From: Thermoleophilaceae bacterium
GTDB taxonomy: Bacteria > Actinomycetota > Thermoleophilia > Solirubrobacterales > Thermoleophilaceae
Length of the DNA stretch: 13,731 bases
Direction: 5' to 3'
Assembly: GCA_013695885.1 (NCBI GenBank)
Contig: JACCZP010000162.1
Location: 1-13,731, forward strand
Below, one piece after another: positions 1 to 6,539 of the stretch; position 1 is the first letter of the stretch, and each line of letters starts with the position of its first letter. The position numbers and the translations under genes were made by a program. The notes below the pieces were generated by a model, which was not told where the DNA came from, did no database searches, and worked only from the letters and a program-made list of their open reading frames with translations.

Positions 1-158
1 GCGCGGAAGGCACCCGACTGCCACAGCATCGCGTCCACCAGCGTGGTCTTGCCGTGGTCCACGTGGGCCACGATCGCGACGTTGCGCAGGTCCTCCCGGC
101 GCGCCCCGGAGGGGGGCGAGGGCGCCACCGGCTCGGGCGTGATCGTGCGGTCGGCCAT
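1..158 (-). CDS. typA: Ribosome-associated GTPase TypA/BipA, N-terminal fragment (cut by the left window edge)
   Basis: Only the first 52 residues are inside the window. They begin [10 protein letters not shown] and contain the P-loop AHVDHGKT at residues 31-38, followed by [14 protein letters not shown]. The [12 protein letters not shown]...QSG.FR pattern is the G1 motif typical of TypA/BipA, a translational GTPase of the EF-G/LepA group that binds ribosomes and is linked to ribosome assembly and stress growth. LepA and EF-G read differently after the P-loop. There are about 20 Pro/Ser-rich residues before the conserved [12 protein letters not shown] block, more than in the E. coli protein, which starts almost directly at it. 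The ATG at 158 is preceded by TAGCAT and exactly 7 nt, so a leaderless transcript is likely. The gene is divergent from the helicase. The rest of the gene cannot be judged. Confidence 0.82.
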   Translation of the reverse strand, partial: MADRTITPEPVAPSPPSGARREDLRNVAIVAHVDHGKTTLVDAMLWQSGAFR

Positions 159-171
159 CTCGAGGATGCTA
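159..171 (-). promoter_or_regulatory. Leaderless-type -10 box for typA (TAGCAT-N7-ATG)
   Basis: On the minus strand TAGCAT (positions 171-166) fits TANNNT and lies 7 nt before the typA ATG, so the mRNA would begin at or next to the start codon. No Shine-Dalgarno sequence lies in the 7 nt. No convincing -35 element is visible. The plus strand carries TAGGTT at 170-175, sharing the TA base pair step, and could be the -10 of the divergent helicase gene with a leader of about 100 nt. Confidence 0.5.
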
Positions 172-284
172 GGTTGGGCGCGTCGGGTGGCCGCCGTGGC
201 GCCCGAGAGGTTCCGTCTCTCTGTGTGCCGTTGAGCGCGTTGGGGTCGCCGGATCTCCCCCATCTTTTCTCAAGGAGCACCTGT

Positions 285-1472
<1,188 letters not shown>

Positions 1473-1474
1473 AG

Positions 1475-1505
1475 CCGAGGGCAGTCTCGGGGATCCGGAG
1501 CCCCG
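1475..1505. terminator. Hairpin pair between convergent helicase and sigma genes (possible bidirectional terminator)
   Basis: Two short hairpins lie in the 35-nt gap between the convergent stop codons. The first is CCGAG (1475-1479) with CTCGG (1486-1490) around a 6-nt loop. The second is CGGGG (1488-1492) with CCCCG (1501-1505) around an 8-nt loop. They share bases 1488-1490, so only one can form fully at a time. Neither is followed by a U-tract on either strand, so intrinsic termination is plausible but unproven. Confidence 0.4.
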
Positions 1506-1507
1506 GG

Positions 1508-2302
1508 TCAGACCTGCTCGTGCAGCTGCTTGAGCGCCCGGCGCTTCAGGCGCGAGACGTGCATCTGCGAGACGCCGATCCGCCTGCCGATCTCCGACTG
1601 GGTCAGCCCCTCGACAAAGCGCAGGCGAAGGACGGTCTGCTCGCGCTTGGGAAGCGTGGCCATCGCGGCCGCGGTGGCGTCGCGGTAGTCGACGAGCTCG
1701 TAAGCCGGGTCCTCTTCGCCGATGGTCTCCGCGTGGGAGACCCCCATCTCCTCGCCGTCCGGCCGCTGGGGGCCGTCCAGGGAGACCGAGTCGTAGGCCA
1801 TTGACGCCTCCATCGCCTCGAGCACGGTCTCGGAGTCGGAGTCCATCGTCGCGGCCACCTCCTGGACGCTCGGACTGCGGCCGAGGTCACGCGAGAGCCG
1901 GGCGATGGTGCCGTTCACGGCGAGCACGCGCTCCTGCATGCCCCGGGGCACGTGCGCCGACCACGCCGAGTCGCGGAAGTAGCGCTTGAGCTCTCCGGAG
2001 ATGGTGGGCACCGCGTACGAGGAGAACGCGGTCCCACGGCTCGAGTCGAAGCGGTCGATGGCCTTGACGAGGCCGAGGGACGCCACCTGCACCAGATCTT
2101 CGAGGGGCTCCCGGCCGTTCTGGTGGCGCCGCGCGAGCTGCCGGGCCAGCGGCATGAAGCGCTTCGCGAGATCCTCGCGTGCGGAGTGGTCACCGAGGCT
2201 GTGATAGCGGTGGAAGAGCGCGCGCTCCGCCCGGCGGTCTCTGCTGCGCGGCACGGCCGCAGGTGCGGGGGCGCGCGATCGGGGGAGGACGGCACTGCTC
2301 AT
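1508..2302 (-). CDS. RNA polymerase sigma factor, SigB/SigF/SigG-type (group 3 sigma-70)
   Basis: The 264-residue protein shows sigma region 2 at about 40-111 (DLVQVASLGLVKAIDRFD, then GTAFSSYAVPTISGELKRYFRD), region 3 at about 115-180 (VPRGMQERV, LGRSPSVQEVA) and region 4 with a helix-turn-helix at about 234-256 (TQSEIGRRIGVSQMHVSRLK). The SYAVPTI.GE..RYFRD and W..HVPR signatures are those of the stress/sporulation SigB/SigF/SigG group, which recognise GTTT / GGGTAT-type promoters. The ATG at 2302 is supported by AAGGAG (2315-2310) seven nt upstream; an in-frame start near 2764 would read antisense through the phosphotransferase. The first 20 residues are Pro/Arg/Ser-rich and precede the conserved fold. 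No anti-sigma (RsbW-like) or anti-anti-sigma (STAS) gene lies beside it, so it is an orphan here. It is convergent with the helicase and divergent from the phosphotransferase. Confidence 0.94.
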   Translation of the reverse strand: MSSAVLPRSRAPAPAAVPRSRDRRAERALFHRYHSLGDHSAREDLAKRFMPLARQLARRHQNGREPLEDLVQVASLGLVKAIDRFDSSRGTAFSSYAVPTISGELKRYFRDSAWSAHVPRGMQERVLAVNGTIARLSRDLGRSPSVQEVAATMDSDSETVLEAMEASMAYDSVSLDGPQRPDGEEMGVSHAETIGEEDPAYELVDYRDATAAAMATLPKREQTVLRLRFVEGLTQSEIGRRIGVSQMHVSRLKRRALKQLHEQV

Positions 2303-2438
2303 GCAGGATCTCCTTGGGCGAACGGGGACGCTCGAGCCAGAGATCCGTGGCGAGGCCGGCGGTCGCCGCTTCGCCACGTCGCTACAGGCCTTACTCGCGC
2401 CGCAGGCCCGTCTGGACCGGGTCCGCGCCGCAGCTCCG

Positions 2439-2444
2439 AGGTTA
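2439..2444 (-). promoter_or_regulatory. Candidate -10 box (TAACCT) for the sigma factor gene
   Basis: TAACCT on the minus strand fits TANNNT and is the best -10 match in the 205-nt divergent region 2303-2507. It would give a 5' leader of about 130 nt before the AAGGAG ribosome binding site. No clear -35 is seen, and no GGTTT/GGGTA autoregulatory sigma site was found in this region. Weak evidence. Confidence 0.25.
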
Positions 2445-2494
2445 GCCCGCCCCGCGAAGCCCTCCGGCGCCGTGTCCGGCCCCCTTGCCTCGGA

Positions 2495-2507
2495 TAGGTT
2501 CCAGGTC
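2495..2507 (+). promoter_or_regulatory. Leaderless-type -10 box (TAGGTT-N7-GTG) for the phosphotransferase
   Basis: TAGGTT at 2495-2500 is followed by seven bases and then the GTG start at 2508. This is the same geometry as at typA. The absence of a good Shine-Dalgarno sequence and the in-frame GTG at this spot agree with a leaderless mRNA and helped to choose the start. Confidence 0.5.
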
Positions 2508-3554
2508 GTGGCCGAGGAGCCGAGCACCGAGGTCGAGGGCATCGACTCCGAGGGCGTCGAGCGCTGGTTCACCGAGAACGTGCCGCACGCCAGCCCGCCG
2601 TTCGGGTACGAGCGCATCGTCGGCGGGCGCTCGAACCTGACCTTCCGTGTGACCGACGAGGACGGCGGCACCTGGGCCCTGCGGCGCCCGCCGCTCTCCG
2701 GCGCCCTCTCCTCCGCGCACGACATGGGGCGCGAGCACCGGGTCGTCTCCGCGCTCACCCCCACCGACGTCCCGGTGCCGGACGCCGTCGCGCTCTGCGA
2801 GGACGAGTCCGTGACCGGCGTGCCGTTCTACGTCATGGACTTCGTCGAGGGTCCGGTGCTGCGCGACGAGGAGACGGCGTGCCGCGAGTTCGGGGAGGAC
2901 GAGCGCAGGAAGATCGGCGAGTCGGTCGTGGATGCGCTCGTGACCCTTCACTCGGTGGAGCCCGACGAGGTCGGGCTCGGCGAGCTCGGGAGGAAGTGGG
3001 GCTACGTCGAGCGCCAGCTCAAGCGCTGGCACGGGCAGTGGGAGCAGTCGAAGACCCGAGAGATCGAGGCCATCGACGACGTGCACCGCCGGCTCTCGGA
3101 GAACGTGCCCGAGCAGCAGCGCGCCACGGTCGCGCACGGCGACTACCGCCTCGACAACCTGATCCTCTCGCCCGCGGGAGCGATCGCGGCGATAGTGGAC
3201 TGGGAGCTCTGCACCCTCGGCGATCCACTCGCGGACGTCGGACTGCTGCATGTCTACTGGTCGCGGCCCGGTGATGAGGTGCTGCCCCTCGGCTCGGCGC
3301 CCACGACGGCGTCCGGCTTCCCCGACCGAGGAGAGCTGACGGAGCGCTACGCCGAGCGCTCGGGGCTCGACCTCTCGAAGCTCGACTTCTACGTGGCGCT
3401 CGGGTACTGGAAGCTGGCGATCATCCTCGAGGGCGTCTACGCGCGCTACGCGCAGGGCGGATACGGGGAGAGCGACGAGGAGGTCGAGCATTTCCCACAG
3501 ATCGTCGAGGCGCTGGCCGACTCCGCGGCGAGAACCTCTGCCGAGGTGGGCTGA
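2508..3554 (+). CDS. APH-fold phosphotransferase, ACAD10/ACAD11 kinase-domain-like
   Basis: The 348-residue protein has the aminoglycoside phosphotransferase/choline-kinase fold. Visible parts are the N-lobe GGRSNLTFRV (39-48) with WALRRPP (56-62), the hinge-like FYVMDFVEG (107-115), the catalytic loop VAHGDYRLDNLIL (208-220) with Asp212 and Asn217, and the metal-binding IVDWELCTLGDPLADVG (229-245) with Asp231. The HGDYRLDN and DWE..TLGDPLADVG wording is that of the kinase domain of human ACAD10/11 and of bacterial LvaA, which phosphorylates 4-hydroxyacyl-CoA. A role in hydroxy-fatty-acid breakdown is therefore possible, but no acyl-CoA dehydrogenase gene is in the window to support it. Antibiotic resistance is unlikely. 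The GTG at 2508 is preferred because of the TAGGTT box; the open frame extends upstream to 2301 without other support. It may be cotranscribed with the hydrolase gene 103 nt downstream. Confidence 0.88.
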   Translation: MAEEPSTEVEGIDSEGVERWFTENVPHASPPFGYERIVGGRSNLTFRVTDEDGGTWALRRPPLSGALSSAHDMGREHRVVSALTPTDVPVPDAVALCEDESVTGVPFYVMDFVEGPVLRDEETACREFGEDERRKIGESVVDALVTLHSVEPDEVGLGELGRKWGYVERQLKRWHGQWEQSKTREIEAIDDVHRRLSENVPEQQRATVAHGDYRLDNLILSPAGAIAAIVDWELCTLGDPLADVGLLHVYWSRPGDEVLPLGSAPTTASGFPDRGELTERYAERSGLDLSKLDFYVALGYWKLAIILEGVYARYAQGGYGESDEEVEHFPQIVEALADSAARTSAEVG

Positions 3555-3562
3555 GGCGTCCA

Positions 3563-3588
3563 GGTTTGCCGCTCCGGTCGTAGGGCAG
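3563..3588 (+). promoter_or_regulatory. Possible SigF/SigB-type promoter (GGTTT-N15-GGGCAG)
   Basis: GGTTT at 3563-3567 is followed after 15 nt by GGGCAG at 3583-3588. The mycobacterial SigF consensus is GGTTT-N15-17-GGGTA, so the -35 part matches fully and the -10 part has one mismatch at an important T. It lies about 70 nt before the metallo-hydrolase start, and the window itself encodes a sigma factor of this class. This is a weak candidate only. Confidence 0.2.
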
Positions 3589-3621
3589 GACCGGGTGACG
3601 CGTTCTCCCGACCGGGTGACG
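3589..3621 (+). repeat. Direct repeat GACCGGGTGACG x2, 21-nt period, upstream of the metallo-hydrolase
   Basis: Two identical 12-mers, GACCGGGTGACG, sit at 3589-3600 and 3610-3621. Their starts are 21 nt apart, about two helical turns, so both copies would face the same side of the DNA. They lie in the 103-nt gap before the hydrolase gene and could be tandem regulator sites. Nothing in the window identifies the binding protein. Confidence 0.45.
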
Positions 3622-3657
3622 AGCGCATGCCCGCAGACCAGCCGAGGGAGACATTTG

Positions 3658-4416
3658 GTGGAGATCAGGACGGAGCGGGTGACGGACGGCGTGCATCGCG
3701 TCGCCGACGGGCTGGTCAACTTCTACGTGCTCGAGGAGAACGGGCGCCTGACGATGGTCGACACCGGATGGCCGCGCAGCGGACCCCGCATCGAGCAGGC
3801 GCTCGGTCAGCTCGGGCGCTCGACATCGGACGTCGAGGCGATCGTCCTCACCCACGGCCACCCCGACCACCTGGGGGGCGCCGTCCATGTCCACAACGCG
3901 ACGGGCGCGCCGATCCACGTCCACCGCGACGAGGTCGCCCGAGCCCGGGGAAAGGCCAAGGGCTCCTCCCCGTTCGCGCTGGTCCCCAGCCTCACCCTCC
4001 AGCTATGGCGCCCGGCGGCCACCAGGTTCGTCCTCCAGGCGACCGCACAGGGCTTCCTCACCCCCACGTGGCTCGAGGAGGTCGAGACCTTCGACAGCGA
4101 CGAGGAGCTCGACGTGCCGGGCCGCCCGAGGGTGCTGGCCACGCCCGGGCACACCCCCGCCCATGTGTCGCTGCATCTCGCCCAGCGCGGCGTGCTGATC
4201 TCGGGCGACGCCCTGGTCAACCTCGATCCCATCACCGGCGCGACCGGACCCCGGCTGCCCCACGACGTCGTGAACGCGGACCCGCCGCTGTGCCGTTCGT
4301 CGCTCGACGTGATCGCGGCGGCGGACGCGGACACCTTCCTACCGGGTCACGGCGACCCCTGGCGCGGCGGCATGGCCGACGCGGTGGCCCACGCGCGCGA
4401 GGCGGACGCCGCCTGA
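3658..4416 (+). CDS. MBL-fold metallo-hydrolase (glyoxalase II-like metallo-beta-lactamase superfamily)
   Basis: The 252-residue protein carries the full dinuclear-metal site of the superfamily: THGHPDHLGG with His66, His68, Asp70 and His71; His165 in ATPGHTPAHV; Asp184 in ISGDAL; and His231 in LPGHGDP. The N-terminus (VADGLVNFYVLEENGRLTMVDTGW, 16-38) is the usual first beta-sheet of glyoxalase II-like and lactonase-like members. It should be a soluble cytoplasmic hydrolase of a thioester, lactone or similar ester; the substrate cannot be read from the sequence. The GTG at 3658 is chosen because GAGGGAG at 3644-3650 lies 7 nt upstream; the frame is open further upstream to 3595, but the extra residues are unlike the family. 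It follows the phosphotransferase on the same strand and its stop codon lies in a hairpin loop. Confidence 0.9.
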   Translation: MEIRTERVTDGVHRVADGLVNFYVLEENGRLTMVDTGWPRSGPRIEQALGQLGRSTSDVEAIVLTHGHPDHLGGAVHVHNATGAPIHVHRDEVARARGKAKGSSPFALVPSLTLQLWRPAATRFVLQATAQGFLTPTWLEEVETFDSDEELDVPGRPRVLATPGHTPAHVSLHLAQRGVLISGDALVNLDPITGATGPRLPHDVVNADPPLCRSSLDVIAAADADTFLPGHGDPWRGGMADAVAHAREADAA

Positions 4417-4423
4417 GGCGGCG
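4407..4423 (+). terminator. 7-bp GC hairpin with the metallo-hydrolase stop codon as its loop
   Basis: CGCCGCC (4407-4413) and GGCGGCG (4417-4423) are perfect complements. The three loop bases are the TGA stop codon (4414-4416). It separates the hydrolase gene from the convergent VOC remnant, whose stop begins 7 nt further on. There is no following U-tract. It may act as a transcript end or 3' stabiliser. Confidence 0.45.
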
Positions 4424-4429
4424 GGCGGG

Positions 4430-4770
4430 CTAGCCGCTCGGCGGCTGGTGCAGGCCGAAGCTCGACCCCTGGTCGTCGCGACAGAGCTTGAAGCGACCGA
4501 AGCGGGCGATCTTCTCGTCGTCGCCCTCGATGTCCATCTCCTCCACCTGGCCGCCGAGCTCGCGGACGCGGTGGAGCGCCGCCTCGATGCCGTCGACCCG
4601 GAAGAAGACGTACGGACTGGCGCCGGGGTCACCACCGTGCATCCCGCCGGGCACTCCGGCTCCGTTGACGACGAACCCCTCCCCCGAGGGGCCGGGCTCG
4701 AACGTCCATCCGAGCAGTCCCCGGGACACCGAGAGCGACGCGCCCGGAGTCGTCGGCGGGCGCGGCGAGC
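4430..4770 (-). pseudogene. VOC (glyoxalase/bleomycin-resistance fold) protein, 5' end disrupted by an apparent frameshift
   Basis: The readable minus-strand frame ends with a clear VOC half-module: RGLLGWTFEPGPSGEGF, then VPGGMHGG, SPYVFFRVDGIEAALHRV, ELGGQVEEMD, and the C-terminal CRDDQGSSFGLHQPPSG. VOC proteins of this type normally start about 25 residues before GLLGW with a first beta-strand and a helix of the form ..P..D..RA..FY. In this frame the upstream residues are unrelated and there is no convincing start codon. In a neighbouring frame, PADDSGRVAL occurs at the right place: 31 nt separate PADD from LLGW, where ten codons (30 nt) are expected. One extra base relative to an intact gene would explain it. 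No good start codon was found in the second frame either. It is either a decaying gene or a sequencing error. Intact relatives are small metal-dependent or ligand-binding proteins; the substrate is unknown. Confidence 0.6.
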
Positions 4771-4783
4771 CGAGGAGGCGAAT

Positions 4784-4977
4784 ATGGCCGAGGAGAAGAA
4801 GGGCAAGCCGCTGATCCACGACGATCAGGGCGCAAGGACAGCCGCAACCGCGAGGACAAGCACCGCAGGGACAAGCGGCCGAAGCCCGGCCCCCTGACCG
4901 GGCCGCTGGACAGCGCTCTGGCCGAGGGCACGATCGAGCCGGACCCCGAGACCCCCTCACGGACGCCGCGCGAGTAA
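4784..4977 (+). pseudogene. Small charged protein gene (about 64 aa) with an apparent one-base deletion
   Basis: A strong Shine-Dalgarno GAGGAGG (4772-4778) lies 5 nt before the ATG at 4784. The frame reads MAEEKKGKPLIHDDQG and then loses its G/C-ending codons and stops at about 4897. In the frame one base earlier, from about 4832, the sequence reads as a very hydrophilic protein (KDSRNREDKHRRDKRPKPG, later LTGPLDSALAEGTIEPDP, ending in SRTPRE) up to TAA at 4975-4977. Nearly all third positions there are G or C, against many A-ending codons in the original frame. Restoring one C in GGGCGCAAG near 4831 would give a single 64-residue lysine/arginine/aspartate-rich protein. I do not recognise a family; it may be a disordered, nucleic-acid-binding or stress-type protein, but no function is claimed. 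A strong hairpin follows five bases after the stop. Confidence 0.6.
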
Positions 4978-4981
4978 CGCG

Positions 4982-5012
4982 CGCGGCGCTCCGGGGTGCC
5001 CCGGGCGCCGCG
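4982..5012 (+). terminator. Strong 13-bp GC hairpin after the small charged gene
   Basis: CGCGGCGC (4982-4989) pairs with GCGCCGCG (5005-5012). After one bulged T (4990), CCGGG (4991-4995) pairs with CCCGG (5000-5004) around the tetraloop GTGC. It lies 4 nt after the TAA of the frameshifted small gene and before the promoter of the MFS gene. It has no U-tract, but its stability and position suit a high-GC I-shaped terminator. Confidence 0.6.
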
Positions 5013-5033
5013 TGGGCGCAGCCGCGCGGGCGC

Positions 5034-5039
5034 TAGCGT
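5034..5039 (+). promoter_or_regulatory. Candidate -10 box (TAGCGT) for the MFS gene
   Basis: TAGCGT fits TANNNT and ends 13 nt before the ATG at 5053. Transcription would start around 5046, leaving a leader of only about seven nt. An in-frame GTG at 5038 overlaps the box and would be untranscribed, which argues for the ATG as start. Confidence 0.4.
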
Positions 5040-5052
5040 GATCCGGATCCCG

Positions 5053-6519
5053 ATGGCTCGGAGGCTCGTGCCGGAGAACGTCCAGACCACCGGCCGCGCC
5101 AAGGATCCGGGCAAGGTCCTCGTCGTGCTGCTGCTCGCCGGGGTGTCCTTCGCCCTGTCGCAGACGATGGTGGTGCCTGCCCTGCCCGCCTTCAGCGAGG
5201 CGTTCGACACCAGCGCGTCGGCCTCCTCGTGGCTGTTGACCGGCTACCTCCTCTCCGCCTCGGTGGCCACTCCGATCGTCGGCAAGCTCGGCGACCTCTA
5301 CGGCAAGGGCCGCGTCCTCATGATCGTGCTGCTGATCTTCTCGGTCGGCTCCGTGGTCTGCGCCCTCGGCGAGTCGATCGGCGTGGTCATCGCCGGGCGC
5401 GTCATCCAGGGCGTCGCCGGGGGCGTCTTCCCGCTCTCGTTCGGGATCGTCCGCGATACCTTCCCGCGCGAGCGGGTGGCGAACGGGCTCGGCCTGCTGA
5501 GCGCGATCTTCGGGATCGGAGGCGGCATCGGACTCCCGCTGGGTGGAGTCTTCGTCGACCACCTCGACGTGTCACTCGTCTTCTGGTTCGGCCTCCTCGG
5601 GCTGCCCGCGGCGCTGGCCGCGCACCGGCTGATACCGGCTTCGCCCGTCGTCGAGCGAGCGCGGATCGACTGGCTCGGAGCGGTCCTGCTCTCCGCCGCA
5701 CTGGCGTCCGTGCTGCTCGGCGTGACCGAGGCCAACGCCCTGGGCTGGACCTCCGCTGCGACGCTTGCGCTGCTGATCGGCGGCGCGGCTCTGCTGGCGC
5801 TCTGGGGCTGGGTCGAGTCCGTGCGTGAGGAGCCCCTGATCGACTTCCGGGTGCTGCGCGGGCGCACGGTCGCCGCCACCAACCTCACCGCGCTGCTCGT
5901 GGGCTTCGCGATGTTCTCGAGCTTCCTCCTGATCCCCCAGCTCGCGCAGACGCCCGAGGCGACGGGCTACGGGTTCGGGATGTCGGTGACCGGAGCCGGA
6001 CTGATCCTCGCCCCCGCGGCGCTCGCGCAGCTCATCACCGGGCCGCTGGCCGGCCGCTTCGGCACGCGATTCGGCTTCCGCACGGTGCTCGCCACCGGCG
6101 GCGCGTGCGTCATGGCATCGTTCGCGTGGCTCGCGCTCGAGCACTCGAGCGTGTGGCACCTCGCTGTGGCCGGCGCCCTCCTCGGAGCCGGGATCTCGCT
6201 GGCGCTGGCGTCCATGGCCAACCTCATCGTGGATGCCGTGCGCCAGACCGAGGTCGGCATCGCCACCGGCATCAACACGGTCACGCGGACCGTGGGCGGG
6301 GCGTTCGGCTCGGCGGTGGCCACCGCGATCATCACGTCCGAGGCGGCCGCGGGCACGCCCTTCCCGACCGAGGGGGCCTACACCATGGCCTTCGTGGTCG
6401 GGGCCGTGGGCGGGCTGCTCGCGCTGTCCGCAGCCCTGCTCATCCCCACCAGGCGGGCGAGCGCCTCGGACTCGGCGGGGATGGGCGAGGTGCCGGCCGC
6501 CGCGCCACTTCGGGGCTGA
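5053..6519 (+). CDS. MFS drug/metabolite exporter, DHA2 (EmrB/QacA-like) type
   Basis: The 488-residue protein is almost entirely hydrophobic and of the length expected for the 14-helix DHA2 proton antiporters. Visible signatures are motif A GKLGDLYGKGRV (77-88) between helices 2 and 3, motif B RVIQGVAGG (116-124) with Arg116, and the antiporter motif C region around GIGGGIGLPLGG (154-165). The first helix (about 21-42) ends in SQTMVVPALPAF, typical of the family. It should export small hydrophobic compounds across the cytoplasmic membrane using the proton gradient; the substrate cannot be inferred. The C-terminal LIVDAVRQTEVGIATGIN and NTVTRTVGGAFGSA blocks are also DHA2-like. No TetR or MarR regulator is adjacent, unusual for drug-inducible pumps. 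The ATG at 5053 was preferred over upstream in-frame codons because of the TAGCGT box. It is convergent with the ABC operon and its stop lies in a hairpin loop. Confidence 0.92.
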   Translation: MARRLVPENVQTTGRAKDPGKVLVVLLLAGVSFALSQTMVVPALPAFSEAFDTSASASSWLLTGYLLSASVATPIVGKLGDLYGKGRVLMIVLLIFSVGSVVCALGESIGVVIAGRVIQGVAGGVFPLSFGIVRDTFPRERVANGLGLLSAIFGIGGGIGLPLGGVFVDHLDVSLVFWFGLLGLPAALAAHRLIPASPVVERARIDWLGAVLLSAALASVLLGVTEANALGWTSAATLALLIGGAALLALWGWVESVREEPLIDFRVLRGRTVAATNLTALLVGFAMFSSFLLIPQLAQTPEATGYGFGMSVTGAGLILAPAALAQLITGPLAGRFGTRFGFRTVLATGGACVMASFAWLALEHSSVWHLAVAGALLGAGISLALASMANLIVDAVRQTEVGIATGINTVTRTVGGAFGSAVATAIITSEAAAGTPFPTEGAYTMAFVVGAVGGLLALSAALLIPTRRASASDSAGMGEVPAAAPLRG

Positions 6520-6525
6520 GCCCCG
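6511..6525 (+). terminator. 6-bp GC hairpin with the MFS stop codon as its loop
   Basis: CGGGGC (6511-6516) and GCCCCG (6520-6525) are perfect complements, and the three loop bases are the TGA stop (6517-6519). The arrangement repeats that at the metallo-hydrolase stop. There is no U-tract. Confidence 0.4.
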
Positions 6526-6539
6526 CCGACCTCAGCGGG
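6522..6539 (-). terminator. Hairpin around the stop codon of the ABC substrate-binding gene
   Basis: On the minus strand CCCGC (6539-6535) pairs with GCGGG (6526-6522), and the 8-nt loop TGAGGTCG begins with the stop codon of the binding-protein gene. The inverted repeat overlaps the MFS hairpin by four bases (6522-6525). It could help end the operon transcript. Confidence 0.35.

Noticed and set aside
54..284. N-terminal extension of the helicase from an ATG at 54
   Set aside because: It would run antisense through typA and the divergent promoter; AAGGAG before the ATG at 285 and family homology support the shorter form.
2485..2490. TTGCCT as a -35 box for the phosphotransferase promoter
   Set aside because: It lies only four bases before the TAGGTT -10 box, far less than the required 16-18 nt.
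2303..2764. N-terminal extension of the sigma factor from 2764
   Set aside because: It overlaps the phosphotransferase on the other strand, while the ATG at 2302 has an ideal ribosome binding site.
2442..3719. A 425-codon minus-strand frame opposite the phosphotransferase
   Set aside because: It is antisense to a clear kinase-fold gene; the His/Leu/Val/Arg-rich product has no domain.
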